The notes below the pieces were generated by a model, which saw nothing but the letters and a program-made list of their open reading frames with translations, ran no database searches and was not told the DNA's origin. Positions 49,210-62,364 of a stretch of DNA of 64,000 nucleotides are shown here, one piece after another. Where the stretch lies: positions 70,825 through 134,824 of the forward strand of contig JAKOGI010000834.1 of NCBI GenBank assembly GCA_029747015.1. Direction: 5' to 3'. The stretch comes from Carnegiea gigantea. Its lineage: Eukaryota; Streptophyta; Magnoliopsida; Caryophyllales; Cactaceae. Within the stretch, counting starts at the first letter, position 1. Every line of letters begins with the position of its first letter. Made by a program: the position numbers and the translations under genes.

Positions 49210-52200
49210 ATGCCAAACGCTTGGGGAGATTTGTTAAGGATCCTTTATGTGGCCTTTGCTTTCTCTGCCGCCCTTTTTCTTGGTGCTCTTAAAGGTATCA
49301 TCTTTGTCCTATTTTCTTCTTTTTCTTCATCTTTTCTGACTTGGATTTTCATATTTGATCTGGGTTAGTGGGGAAAAGGGTGAGTTTGCCCTTGATTTCC
49401 ATTATTGAGTGTTCTGTGCTCATCTGGATGAATTGACCTTGAATTACCCTGCTCCAATTTTGTGTATTAGGTTTGCTGGTGGGTCCAATTGCTGGTCTGA
49501 TATTGATCATAGGAAATGTTGCAGTTATTCTGGCTCTTTTCCCTGTACATGTTGGTTGGACATTTTACACCATTGTAAAGTAATTTCCAGTGTCCATTCT
49601 CCCAACTTCTTTTGATTTTGGCATTATTTCTTCACAGATTACTGTTTCTCTGTGCATAATCTGATGTGGGTTTTGTTTTTCTCTTTGCCCAATTGGTTAA
49701 GTACAGAACTGATAGGTTTGATATACCACTTAAGGCAGCAATTTTGCTTGGTTTACCTGTCTTGGCTGCTCTGTGGTTGGGGCTCAGCATAGCAGCAAGT
49801 GTTATTGTGGGTGTTGGCTATGGGTTTTTCACCCCTTGGGTTTCTGCCTTTGAGGCCTTTAGACATGAGAATGAATTCAAGAAGTTCTTACACTGCATTG
49901 TGGTAAAATTCTGAATTGCCTTTCTGTGGGATTGCATTGGGGCTTTAATATTCTTGACCCTTTGCCAGTTTATCTTATAATTGCTTTTGTTAAACAAGGA
50001 TGGAACATGGGACACTATAAAAGGAAGCTGCACGGTTGTTCGGGATTTTGCAGATATTTGCATTCATTCATACCCTCTTTACTTGAAGGAGATACGCGAA
50101 TCTACAAACTCTGAGATTCAGACACTTAGGTTGGTGTTCATTGTCATGATTACATTGCATCGTCCTGCTTTTAATACGAAAGACTTCCTCTGATCTTCAT
50201 TTAGCAATCATGAGATTTAAGTTTCCAATATGGAATTGTGTTGATTGGGAATATATCTGTTGCATAATGCCTGAGTAGGGTTAAGTAGTGTGTTAGGAGA
50301 CTAGCTCATGACTAACCTTAATGTTGTTCTATGTAGGTTTATTCATGTACCTGGAATCATTATTGTTGGTCTGGTCGGATTAGTTGTGGAGATCCCTTCT
50401 TACACTATCATTGCCGTAATAAAGAGTCCGCTTATGTTGCTCAAGGGTTGGCAGCGATTAACTCATGATCTTATCAGCCGTGAGGGGCCCTTCCTTGAAA
50501 CAGCCTGTATCCCAGTAGCAGGTTTAACAATCCTTTTGTGGCCGCTTTTTGTTGTGGGAGGCATTGTGTTGTCCATCTTCGCCAGTGTCTTTGTGGGACT
50601 GTACGGTGCAGTTGTCGTATATCAGGTCCTCTTGAACTTGGAAATCTTTGCATAGAAATTGCAATGTAGTTCTTTACCCTTAACATGATCTTCAATGATT
50701 ATATGGATGCAGGAAAGATCTTTTCGAAGAGGGCTTGCTTATGTAATTGCAATGGTTGCTGAATTTGATGAGTACACCAATGACTCACTTTACTTAAGAG
50801 AAGGGACTATACTACCAAAGTAATTGGCCTATCTGTTCTTTAAGAGCTCGCTTTTGTGAATCTCTGATTATCTGTTTTTAGATGCTACTGTCGTTTCTGT
50901 TGGTCCAAATGTCTTCAATGCCTATTGATCAGACTATAATTCACTCAGCCAGGCCCCGATATAGAAAGAAGCATGCATCACACTCGTCAGAACTTACTGT
51001 TGGAGGAAGTCATGTACGTGATGAAGGAATTGGATCACCTGGTATGCTTATGCCGAGCATAGGACCTTCAAGATCAGTTAAAAGGACAATACAAGAAGTG
51101 AAGATGGTCCAGGTATGTGCAAATTGTAACATGGGTACTTCACTTCTCTGGCGGTGAGATCAGTTGAAACTTTCATTTGTGGAGGATTTCCCACCTTAGT
51201 AGACAAGAACCATGTTTCTTCCATGTATGGAATTGACATCAGTCATGCTTATTTGATAAAACTCCTTGTTTTTGTCTCTCTTCGTAAATTAGTAAACAAC
51301 TTCATCGCTGAAGACCCTAGGGGAGTATTACTGCTTTACAGGATTAGTTTGTTGACGCGTAATTAGGGCTGGCCAAAAATGTATGCTGCCTGAGGGTTCA
51401 TGTGGGATTACCCTAATTGTCTTAAACATTCTTTTGCTAATTGCTGTTAAGAACAGCATGAATAGGATAAGAATCTCCAATCGTCGTTGATGATATGAAG
51501 CATCCACGTGATTCTCTCTTTCTATGGTTGGTTAGCTGATGATGTTTATTTATCCATGTCCACTTTCCAGACAGCTGAGAAATCTGTTTTTAGTAATTTT
51601 TTTTAGCTTGGATTATAGTGGATGAAATAAGAATGCCCACCTAAAATTGGCCTTTACTTCTTTTGTGGAATAGCAAGTACCTAGGGTCCAAATGAAGAAC
51701 CTCTATGCAATTCAGGGGTAAGGCTCGTGCAAACAATATGGGATGGACCTGTCAAATTGTTTTTTGAGTGAATAAGGAAGTGATGCATAATTTGCAATAT
51801 GCAGCACAACCTTTTCAAGTTAGTCATCAGTGATGCCCTAGTGAGCAATGACAGCATAAATTACTTTAATCTGGATTCATCTACATTAATAAACAACTGA
51901 GTTTGCTATCTCCTAGTATGTTTCTTTGTTCGTTAAGACCCTTTTATGGAGTTTGGAAGGTTTGGATAGAAGGAATGTGTAAAGACTACCACGCTCGCAT
52001 CCAGTTATCCTAGGAATTCCTTCAATTTCTGTGTCAAACTTCGAATGCGAATATGCAATACATGCATGTCCTGGGATTGACCATAGGATCAGCCATACGA
52101 ACTCTGTGCTGGAATCAAGAGGCCAGGTCACTGAATGAAGGGAACCCATCTGGTATTGTGAACGGCATAAGTTCACAGAATTTAACAGCTGACACAGATT

Positions 52201-53829
52201 ATAATAAGTCATGTGTCAAAAATTCAAAATCGGTCATGTCGTTCGTCCATGTGTATCAGTTGACTATTTGTGAGTTGTGACATTGAATTCACTGAAGAAA
52301 ATGTCCTGCAGGTTTGGGGAAATATGATCCGTTCGATGGAAATAAGGGCCAGAGAACTTCTTGATGCCAATGTTATAACTTCAGCTGACCTACTTGAGTG
52401 GCTGAAGGCAAAGAACAGTCATGAGGCACCCATTGTTGGAGTCGGTCTTCCTTCTTATTCATTCTTGCACACTTTGGCAGCCTCCATTAAAGCTGGGGAT
52501 GGAATACTGCTGCTCGATGACGTGGTCATCACCCATGACAACAGACCCCAGGACAGACTGATAGACTGGTTCTTCCACCCTGTAATGGTACTGAAGGAGC
52601 AGATTAAGATCTTGAAACTCGGGGAAGGTGAAATGCATTACCTGGAGAGAATCGTTCTTTTTGGAAGCAATTCTCAACGGATGGGAGCCTGGGAAAATGG
52701 CTGCGTGATACCTGGAGATCCTCTCAGGGCTGCTCAAATTCAAGGCATAAGCAGAAGGTAACGACATTTTTTTCAACATATTAGTCTGCATGGTAAGATG
52801 ATGTGTTACCTGGAAGAATCCTGCTACGAATGTCAGATATGGTTGCTTCTCTAAGCATCAAAGTCACCTATTTTCGAGGACTTTCTTATAGGTATGTAGT
52901 GTTGTCCAGCCTAAAAATGTCTAAGTTTCGAGCATCGGTAAAATGAAATGTCTAGGACCTCTGGGTAACTTATCTAAGAATTCAAAGTATTCGATATGCC
53001 ATTTCATCAACTCAAAGACTTAACCTCCCCCCCCCCCCCCCCCAAGTAATTGAATTTAGAGTAGGCTACTATTTTCCATATTGCTCTTACTATATAGTTT
53101 TCGCATTCAAATCTCTCTTGCTATACTCCTGCCAGAGTTCTTTTTTTCCCTCAAACTTCACCCAATTGAGAAGTCATTCTTTTTTCTTTTTCTGGGTCTT
53201 GGAGGGGGGGCGCGGGGTGTTGATGGTTGAGATTAGACGTCCACATCTAGATTCTGTAAAACGAACAGGGTAATCGAAAATCACATTTAAACCCGAAACC
53301 ACACATCTTAGAGAACAGGTGACTTCATTCATTTAGTTTTAATGAAGCTGTCTTCATAATTGACCCCTATTGTGTGTTTGACTGCAAATTTTAATAACAG
53401 AAGGCGCAATGGTCATCTGTTTGAACTTTGAATGGATGATTTCCACATGATTGGGACTCAAATCCCCACCTTTTTTTTTTTTTTTTCCTTTGATCTTCCC
53501 TGAAGTATGTGAACAAGTTGTTTGTTCAGATGTGAATTCAACCCTTTCCCCCCCCCCCCCGGTTTTTTTTGGGGGGGAGGGGGGGCGTCTTTGCCCAGTC
53601 TAAGATCTTCATTGTTTGAATTAGTTCTAAGGGGGTAGACTTCAACACAAATACATTTTTGCTGATAAAAACTCATCTGAGCAGGTTGACAGGAATGGTG
53701 AGAAGCATGTCAAAACTACCCACATACAGAAGGAAATACCGGCATTTGGTCAAGGCTTTGCTCTCTGAAAAGGAGGGCTCGATCAAGTTCGAGTCTGTAA
53801 GATCGGTCACTTCAGTGGAAATTGTCTAG
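49210..53829 (+). CDS. Polytopic membrane protein, At3g27390-like, nine exons
   Basis: Exons 49210-49294, 49471-49579, 49707-49902, 49999-50129, 50337-50625, 50713-50819, 50953-51112, 52312-52757 and 53685-53829 have GT/AG borders and keep frame throughout, giving 555 aa. The N-terminal half has hydrophobic segments at about residues 11-28, 33-64 and 75-106, then GTWDTIKGSCTVVRDFADIC, a further hydrophobic stretch and the family landmark KSPLMLLKGWQRLTHDLI followed by REGPFLETACIPVAG and more membrane segments. The C-terminal half is hydrophilic (PRYRKKHAS, then RDxxQDRLIDWFFHPVMVLKEQ-like sequence). This order matches the plant family typified by Arabidopsis At3g27390, annotated as an uncharacterised membrane protein; the function is unknown. 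Introns 7 (1199 bp) and 8 (927 bp) are long, and intron 8 holds C- and G-runs. The ATG at 49210 is chosen because it starts the first hydrophobic segment in frame. Confidence 0.92.
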
Positions 53830-54328
53830 GATTTTTACTTTACTCTCCACAAACTTGTATATACTGTTTGTCTGCTAAAATTAATTCAACACACAGATAG
53901 GTATTCTTTCTTGATGCTTTCTTCCTGTAAATTTTTGCTGTATCCGGATAATGCTAGTGTACTTGTGATTGCTTCATATTATTATAAGCATAAACATTTT
54001 TTTTTCCCCCTTTGGTTGGAAAAAAAAGTTGGAAAAAAAGTTGGTACTGTGAGTGGGATTACGGAGAGTAAACCCTGGTCTTCTAATTAGTTTATCTTGA
54101 TTGTGAATTACTGAATTGTAATCTACAAACTGTTTATCATGCTTTTTGTTCCAACTATATGCCTTAGATTCCTTGAGAGCGCGACCCACATTGGGAGGTG
54201 GTGGTATTGTTATTATTGTCGTATATTTTTCATTGTGGGAAATGTCAACCAAGAGGGCATTTGCCTCAGTGATTATTAAGGATGATGTACTAGCATCCAG
54301 GGTTCAAAATTGAGTCGTTATAAATTTC
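53830..54328 (+). other. 3' UTR and spacer before the gypsy element
   Basis: About 500 bases between the stop codon and the gypsy LTR. Transcript end signals are not clear. The gypsy element is in the same orientation as the gene, so its 5' LTR could act as a terminator of, or receive read-through from, the gene. Confidence 0.45.
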
Positions 54329-54333
54329 TTGCG

Positions 54334-54630
54334 TGACACATGCTGTTATTAACAGGTTATGTGCAGTGCATATGAGCTAATAATGGGGAAGGCCGTTAGG
54401 TAGTGGGGTCCACAGTTGTTAAGGGTTGTTATTTATGTTGGCATCCTGTGCTGAGAGAGAGAGAGAGAGAGAGAATGTGAGGGTTCAAGGGTATTAATAC
54501 CACCCTCATTATAATGCAGATTAGCTAACATCAATGAAAACTCGATTCTCTCTCCCTAATTTTCTCCTCTCGAAATCGTAATGCTCTTTACTTCTCCTCA
54601 GAACCATTGATTTCCTAGAGAAGCCTAACA
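54334..54630 (+). repeat. 5' LTR of the gypsy element
   Basis: 297 bp, with a (GA)n run at about 54453-54473. By eye it differs from the 3' LTR at roughly 18 positions, plus a short TTTTGCACACACA segment and a longer GA run in the 3' copy, so the insertion is not recent. Confidence 0.95.
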
Positions 54631-54632
54631 TT

Positions 54633-54644
54633 TGGTATCAGAGT
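54633..54644 (+). other. Primer-binding site of the gypsy element
   Basis: TGGTATCAGAGT two bases after the 5' LTR is complementary to the 3' end of plant initiator methionine tRNA, the usual primer for plant LTR retrotransposons. Confidence 0.85.
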
Positions 54645-54817
54645 GGGCCAAGCCTGAATTTGATCCAATTGAATCAGTGGAAATTCCACTGAATTTTCAT
54701 TTTCTCTCAGTCAAAATCATTCGATTGAGCATATTACCTAATCATCTGCTCGATCAACTTCGAAGAACAGTAACAGCTACTCGGATTCTATGGCAATCTC
54801 AGAGAACACCTGCGGAA

Positions 54818-57800
54818 ATGAGCAAAGAAGAGTGGAAGAATTGTGCCAGACAATGTAGACTTCATGGATTGAGTTCCAACGAAGCTCGAAGAACAGCAAG
54901 AAAAACAAGATAGAATCAATTCAAACTTGATGAATTGATTACGGGATTGAGTTGTCAGGTATTACAAATTGCTACAGATGTTGATTCAGGTGGTAGTCAA
55001 TCCAACAATGGTAACCCCTCCTTTTCTAGACTGTCAAAAGTGGATTTCCCACGTTTTGATGGAGAGGATGTTCAAGGATGGATTTACAAATGTGAGCAGT
55101 TCTTTGAGGTGGAGAACACTGCTAACACGGTGAAGGTAAAGTTGGCTTCTATTCAATTGAGTGGGAAAGCTTTGGCATGGCATCAGTCATTCATGAAAAG
55201 TAGACATCGGGTCTGGCCTAGTTGGAAAGAGCATAAGGAAGTTATCACAATTAGGTTCGGCACGCAACCCTTTGATGATCCCGTAGCTGAACTAATGAAG
55301 CTTAGACGACATGGATCTGTAGAGCAGTATCAAGAATATTTTGATGCATTACTAAATAGAGTGGAGTTACCTATGCGACATGCTGTGAGTTATTTTTTGA
55401 GTGGCTTATGTGATGAAATTGAGAATGCAGTACGGATGTTCAGACCACAGACTATTCACGATGCTTACTACTTAGCCAAGCTTCAAGAAACTACGTTGGC
55501 TTCTATTTCTAGAAGAACTAAACCTATATTGGAGAGACCTCCTTCCCTTTCCAGGAGTATGGCTAACAGTTTCAGGAATCCTCCTTTGTTAACCCATAAA
55601 TTTGTTCCAAGGGAGTACTCTTCCTTTACAGCATCCAAACCATATTCAAGGCAACCAGCCAGCAGTGCACATTCAGTCACTTCCAAGCCTAGAAACCCTG
55701 AAAGGATTTTGAGTGCCAAGCATATTGAGGAAAAAGGAGCTAGGAATATGTGTTTTTTCTATGATGAGAAGTATTTCCCCTACCACAAATGTAAAGCACA
55801 AATATATCAATTGGAAATATGGGAGGAGCACAAGGGAGAAGAGGAAGGGGTGATAGAAGAGTTATCAGAGGAAGCAGTATCTGAGGTGAATGATGGGGAA
55901 GAGATACCCCACATTTCCCTGCATGCACTTAATGGTGCCAGTGCTTATCAAACAATGAGGGTGAATGGTAGATATGGAACTACAACCTTGCATATCTTGA
56001 TTTATTCTGGAAGCACATATAATTTCCTAGATGTTTCAATGGCCAAGAATTTGAAATGTCAGGTCAGAAAGATCCCTCCACTGCAAGTGGCAGTAGCTAA
56101 TGGCCAACAGCTTAATTGCAGCACAATGTGTAAGGATTTTTCTTGGTCTTTGTTAGGGCAGGAATTCACAGCTGATGTTCCGTTAGTACCCTTAGGGAGT
56201 TGTGAAATGGTCTTGGGTATACAGTGGTTGTCTACATTGGGTTCTATTTCATGGAACTTTGAAGAGCTTACGATGGAATTTTCTTACCAAGGGAAAAGGA
56301 TTCTGCTGAGGGGAACTAGGCAGCCTGTGATGGAATGGTTAATTGGGAAGAAAATGGAAAAAACTGTGATGCACTCAGCCCAACTGTTTGCATTACAACT
56401 GATGCCGGCGGAAATTGAGTTGTCCAAAGAGCCCTCTGAGCTGCAAGAGCCTAAATTGGCTTCTCTTTTACAGGAATTTGCTGACAAATTTGAGGAACCC
56501 AAGTCCTTACCTCCACACAGAGGTCATGACCACAGAATAGTCCTTAAAGAGGGGACATCCCCTGTGAATGTTAGACCTTATAGATATCCTTCATTACAGA
56601 AGGATGTCATTGAAAAGACAGTGCAAGAAATACTTGAAGTAGGGGTGGTTAGGCCCTCTCAAAACCCTTATTCCTCACCCATTGTATTAGTTAAAAAAAA
56701 GTATGACACTTGGAGGCTATGTGTGGATTACAGGCTGTTAAACAAGCATACTGTTTTGGATAAATTTTCTATACCTATTATTCAGGAGCTACTGGATGAA
56801 TGTTTTGGGGCTGCATATTTCTCCAAGATTGATTTAAGGTCAGGGTATTGACAAGTGAGGATGAATCCTGAGGATATAGAGAAGATAGCCTTCAGAACTC
56901 ATGATGGTCACTATGAGTTCTTGGTTATGCCATTTGGACTCACTAATGCTCCATCTACTTTTCAGTCCCTCATGAATCACATTTTCAAACCTTACTTGAG
57001 GAAGTTCATTTTGGTTTTTTTTTAATCACATTTTGGTGTACAGTCCCGCCTATGAAAAGCATTTACTGCATCTTAGAACTGCCTTTGAGGTGTTAAGGCA
57101 GAATACACATTATGCAAAAAAACCCAAATGCTCTTTTGGCAGCCAGGCAATTGAATATTTAGGACATCTTACCACTGCAGCGGGTGCTTCTATTGACCCA
57201 AGAAAGATTACAGCTATGAAGGACTGGCCTATCCCTACCACTGTTAAGGAACTGAGAGGATTCCTTGGTCTTACTGGGTATTACAGAAGATTAATTAAAG
57301 GTTAGTCTCATGAGCAAACCTTTAACTGAGTTGCTAAAGAAAGATACCTTCTACTGGAATTCCCAGGCTCAGATAGCTTTTGAAGCCCTGAAGGGAGCTA
57401 TGCTATTTGCTCCTGTTTTGGCCCTTCCAGATTTTACCAAACCTTTTGCAGTAGAAACTGATGCATCTGGAGTTGGAATTGGGGCTGTTTTAATGCAAGA
57501 AGAGCCCCCATTGCTTATTTCAGTAAAGCCCTTGCTATAAGACATCAATCCCTATCCACTTATGAAAGGGAATTGGTGACAGTGGAGAAATGGAGGCCTT
57601 ATTTGCTGGGCAGACACTTCATTATCAAAACAGATCATTTTAGCCTCAAGTACATCTTGGAACAGAAGATTACCACTACCTTTCAAAGTAAGTGGCTGCC
57701 AAAATTGATGGGATTTGATTATGAAATCATGTACAAGCAGGGTAAAGAAAATGCAGCAGCTGATGGACTATCTAGAGTTTTAAGGGCTCATTTATTGACT

Positions 57801-59252
57801 ATGACCCTTAGTACTTTACAAACTGATTTGCTAGACAAAATCAGCAATCTTGGCTCAATGATACAAAATTGCAGCCAATCATTCAAACCCTATCAGCTGG
57901 TCAGTCTCACCCTAAGTGTCAATGGGCTCAAGGCTTTTTGTACGGGAAGAGGAGATTAGTAGTGGGACTTGATATTCCCCTGCAACAGCATATCATCCAT
58001 GTCTTTCCTGATTCCCCCCTCGGTGGTCATTCTGGAGCTATGGTTACAAAAAAGAAAATCAGTAGCCTTTTCTAATGGAAAGGTCTTGGTAAAGCAGTCA
58101 GGAACTTTATCAGGGTCTGTGACACATGTCAAAGGAACAAAGCTGAGCTGTGTGCTCCAACTAGGTTATTACAACCCTTACCTATACCAGGGGCTACTTG
58201 GGTGGATGTTTCTCTTGATTTTATTGAGGGCTTGCTGAAGTCTAGAGGAAAGGACACTATCCTAATGGTGGTAGACAGACTTAACAAGTATGCTCACTTC
58301 CTTTCCTTCGCCCATCCTCTCACTGCAGCCTCTGTAGCTCAGTTATACTTCGAGTACATTTTTAGTTTGCATGGGTTACCTAAGACTATTGTTAGTGACA
58401 GGGACAATTTTTCTCAGCACTTTTTGGAGGGAGTTGTTCACCTTACAGCAGGTTGATCTTCACATGTCTACAACATATCACCCCTAGAGTGATGGTCAAA
58501 CTGAGGTTGTGAACAGGTATTTGGAAGGTTAGTACTTGAGGTGTATGACGGGGGAAAGGCCCATTGAATGGTTACTTTGGTTACCCCTGGCAAAGTGGTG
58601 GTACAACACTAATTGGCACTCTTCCACTGGCGTTACTCCCTATGAGGTTGTCTATGGACAGTCTCCGTCTCTTCACATTCCTTATATTCATGGAGATAGT
58701 AAAGTGGAAGCAGTAGATCAAAGTTTGACAGCAAGGGAAGATTGCATTGCTATGCTTAGATATCACCTGACCAAGGTACAAAGTCGAATGAAAGCCCAAG
58801 CAGACAAACATAGAGCTGATAGAGTCTTTGAGGTGAGAGATTGGATTTTTGTCAAACTGCAACCTTACAGGCAGCAGACAGTGGCGCACATAACCAATCA
58901 AAAGTTGGCTGCCAAGTTCTTTGGACCATTTCATATTATCTCGGTGGTGGGCACCGTGGCTTACAAGCTTCATTTACCTCTTCAGTCCAAAATCCACCTT
59001 GTTTTTCATGTTTCTCAGCTTAAAATACAGGTTGGGTCTGCCCCTGTCCAAAGTACCCTGCTTGATGTGGATGATCATGGAGTCCTAGCTGCTGAACCTG
59101 TGGTTGTACTTGCTAGGAAGTTGGGCAGAAAAGGGCAGGGGGTTGTGGTTTATGTGTTGGTGCAGTGGTCCAATGCTTCCAAGAACGATGCAACCTGGAA
59201 GTTGTATACAGATATCGAGAAGAAATTTCATCATTTCAACTTGGATGCTTGA
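54818..59252 (+). pseudogene. Gypsy gag-pol polyprotein gene, multiply broken
   Basis: The first in-frame ATG is 54818; a TAG at 54911 follows, then 54935-56851 is open for 638 codons. Gag reads FPRFDGEDVQGWIYKCEQFF; its zinc-knuckle-like CFFYDEKYFPYHKC has Tyr where the second Cys should be (55760-55762). The protease site reads LIYSGSTYN, with Tyr in place of the catalytic Asp (56003-56005). Reverse transcriptase follows (RLCVDYRLLNKHT, then SKIDLRSGY and TGA at 56849). At the usual FxDD box (57011-57030) a TAA and a shifted frame replace the Asp pair. RNase H has [18 protein letters not shown] (57446-57499). Integrase shows the zinc-binding region, DFIEGL, IVSDRD and TEVVNRYLEG with stops. 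The end VQWSNASKNDATWKLY resembles a chromodomain. Confidence 0.93.
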
Positions 59253-59278
59253 GGTCAAGCTTCTGAAAAGGAAGGCAT

Positions 59279-59405
59279 TGATACATGCTGTTATTAACCG
59301 GTCACGTGTAGTGCATATGAGCTAATAATGGGGAAGGTCGTTAGGTAGTGGGGTCCACAGTTGTTAAGGGTTGTTATTTCTGCTGGCATCCTGTGCTGAG
59401 TTTTG

Positions 59406-59448
<43 letters not shown>

Positions 59449-59601
59449 TCAGGGTTCAGGGGTATTAATACCACCCTTCTTATAATGCAAATTAGCTAAC
59501 ATCAATGAAAACTCGATTCTCTCTCCCTAATTTTCTCCTCTTGAAATCATAATGCTCTTTACTTCTCCTCGAAATCATTGATTTCCTAGAGAAGCCTAAC
59601 A
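59279..59601 (+). repeat. 3' LTR of the gypsy element
   Basis: 323 bp, beginning TGATACATGCTG and ending AAGCCTAACA. Its (GA)n run (about 59413-59445) is longer than in the 5' LTR and is preceded by TTTTGCACACAC. Confidence 0.95.
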
Positions 59602-59675
59602 TTGCAATGGTGTGAATTTATGGTGAGCCAAGCGGGTCCCAGGGTTTAATAAGCAGTGAAGGTCTAGTGATTGGA

Positions 59676-59800
59676 CCATACACAACAACAATAACTCTCA
59701 GTATGGATTTAGCTTTTATGGGTTCCGAGGAGATTTAAATATAGATAACTTTACCCTTAAAGATATTTATTCTCAGAAAGACCGATTCACATAAAAAAAA
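59676..59800 (-). repeat. SINE-like repeat, 3' part (copy D)
   Basis: On the minus strand it reads GTAAAGTTATCTATATTTAA, then ATCTCCTCGGAACCCATAAA, then CATACTGAGAGTTATTGTTG, matching copy A in order and spacing. It lies just beyond the gypsy 3' end. Confidence 0.5.
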
Positions 59801-62360
59801 TTGTGGAAAATGTCTTGTGTTAGCGGATATCTCTAGGAATAGACTTGGAAGTGCAGGCTGATGGGCTGAATAGAGGCCCATCCGTAGGCCCATTAAAATT
59901 GGATTATCTTCAATTCTTCATGGACCCTTTACTCTTTCCACCTTCTCTTCAGTTATAAGATGTGGTTTTCACTTGAATTTCTGATTCCAAACTATTTTTC
60001 TGGGTGACAGCATGAGTATGGCAAGGCTACAAATTAACTACTTGTAATTGTGTTACGCAGCCCCCCCCCCCCCCCAAAAAAAAAGAAAAAACAACTTGTA
60101 AAAAAAAAAAAAGGAGTTGGAACACTTTGTGAGGGAGGGAGGGGAGAACACACTATTATTGTTAATATAACTACAAAATATAAGGGCACTAATAACCTTC
60201 ACTTTGAGTGCATAGGGCATATTCTTTTCGATTTATGAGAAGTATTTATTGGTGTTTATTATTAAAATATATTAAATTTTGCTAAATGATTGAAGAAAAT
60301 ATAAACAGGCATTTTCAATAAGTGTTGAATATAATTGCATTAAATTGTGCTCAATGGTGTGAATGATGTTGAATTGTATTAAAAGTTGTTGAATGCTAAT
60401 GATAAGTGCTTACGATTAGTTGGAAAGAATATGTCCATAATATCAACAAAGGAAAATAGGGGCACAAATACGACATATGACCATTAAACAAAGTAATTAA
60501 CACATTCTAGTAAAATAATTGACACCCTCCATATCTAGTTAGAAAATCGCTCAAATTTAAATCTTCAAAAATTTTCTCATACCAAAAAGATTCAAGATTC
60601 GATTTTTATTAGGAGTTCACACAAAACGTGAAAGATGAGCACTTAACTTCGGTCTAATCCAATTCCAATGTCCTCCTTTAATTCATAACACCATCACATT
60701 ATCCTTTTTGAATGTTAAGGGTCAAGTCAAGTGATAAAAGAAAAAAGGTTAGGGGTCGACGTTAACATTCTAATGCCTCCAAAAGAGAAAGAACCAAAAA
60801 TGGTCCCTGCTTTCCTCTGCTGTGCTATTCTTCCAAATAAACAGTAAAAATACAGCACCACCGACCACTCCAAACTCTCATTATATGTATTTACTTATTT
60901 ATTTATTATTCTTTTTAAAAGTAAACATATAGCTAGCTAGCACTTGATCCAAGGTAAAAAATTCTGTGTCAATATATAACCCAGAAAAGAAGGGGGGAAA
61001 TTTCTCTTTTTTCCCCCAAAAAAGCTGGTTTTATGATCTGTTCTTTTGAAAAAAGACATACATAAGATGTCATGTGCATGGGTATGCTAGTCACGTTGAG
61101 TAATTAGTATGTACTACGGTTTAGGGTCTGCAGGCCTTTTCTATTATTTTTTGAGGTATGTGTCCCCTAACGATTACTCCCTCAAAGTTTCAAATTATAT
61201 GCAACAATAAACAAGTCGATATGTACGTGTTTAAATTTGTTTGTTGGACCTAATTAAGTTTTCGAGATGGTTAAGTACTCGAATTTATCACCCCCATTTG
61301 AGTGAACTACTCTTAACTATATGTAATGTGATATTCTAATTCGCAGGTGTTATGTGCATTGTCGAATTTAATAATAAATAACATATTATTATAACTGAAT
61401 TAAGGGACGTATAAAGAATGGTGCGACGGAATTGAAAACTTGATTTCTAATACAACCCCCAAATATCAAACAAACTAAGCTAATTGGCCTTTGCTACATT
61501 AGTTATTTTTTATAATCTTAGTATGATAGTGGTAATGAGCTTGAACATAATCTTGACAAGTTAGTCAATAACTATTGCAATATTCTTCAACAATAATGTC
61601 TACTTAAGTTAATACATACACATTTTTTATTCCTAACATTTCACCCTATGCATGGACTGAAAGGCTAAACAAATATATGTAAAAAATGGGGTTTTGGAAT
61701 CAATCGATCAATAAAATACAACTTCTGGAATCTTTCTAACTTGATCTGGAATCCAAAATGTCAGCTCTTTGTATAGGCTAGGACTTGCTATAAAAAATGG
61801 GTCAGCTCTATGAAAGTCTTGATTGATTGAACAATTTATTTTATCTTTTTTAAAAAAAACAATTGGGATTCAAAAATAGTCATGCATTTTTTTCTTTTTT
61901 TCTTTTTTTTTTTGGGGGAGTGTGGACAGCTGGTAAATACAAAAGTACACTCCCTTAGAAATTGCTATGTACTTTTAAGTACATGGAGATGCTAAATATA
62001 AGAGTGTTTAGGGTTCTTGTTGTATGTGGTAGTTTTGAATATATTGAGGCTGTTCTGATGTTGTATGGTTCCCCCCGCCCCCCCCCCCTTGTTGAATGGG
62101 TGGCTTTAATTGAGGTTGTTTTCCATAATATGTGGTCACTTCATTGTTGTTTTCTTATTTGTTGTGTCTCTCCAGGAAACAAAGTAGAAGGATTAGTACA
62201 TGCATAATAAAAATAAGAAAATGTTGGTGCTTATAAAGGTGGCTCTATACACAACTACGTCAAAATCCTTAGGATCGTTACAAAAGACAAGCTTGATATG
62301 TCCCCAATATTTAAAAAAATGGGTATAACTTTGGTTATTTTTTGTGTTTCCTTACATATA
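59801..62360. other. Intergenic, nothing recognised
   Basis: AT-rich over 2.5 kb. A C15-A10 junction lies at 60061-60086 and a C-rich run at 62071-62088. Short open frames at 60050-60238 and 61962-62207 are composition artefacts or unrecognised. Confidence 0.6.
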
Positions 62361-62364
62361 TGTT

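Larger units (their letters stand above)
54334..59601 (+). mobile_element. Ty3/gypsy LTR retrotransposon, full-length but inactive (5268 bp)
   Basis: LTRs at 54334-54630 and 59279-59601 begin TGA(C/T)ACATGCTGTTATTAAC and end AAGCCTAACA. The flanking bases TTGCG (54329-54333) and TTGCA (59602-59606) are a 4-of-5 target duplication. A primer-binding site (TGGTATCAGAGT, 54633-54644) fits initiator Met tRNA, and a purine tract (GAAAAGGAAGG, about 59265-59275) precedes the 3' LTR. Domain order is gag, protease, reverse transcriptase, RNase H, integrase, which defines gypsy. The C-terminus resembles a chromodomain, so a chromovirus-type lineage is likely. Stops and frameshifts inactivate every part. 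Confidence 0.95.
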
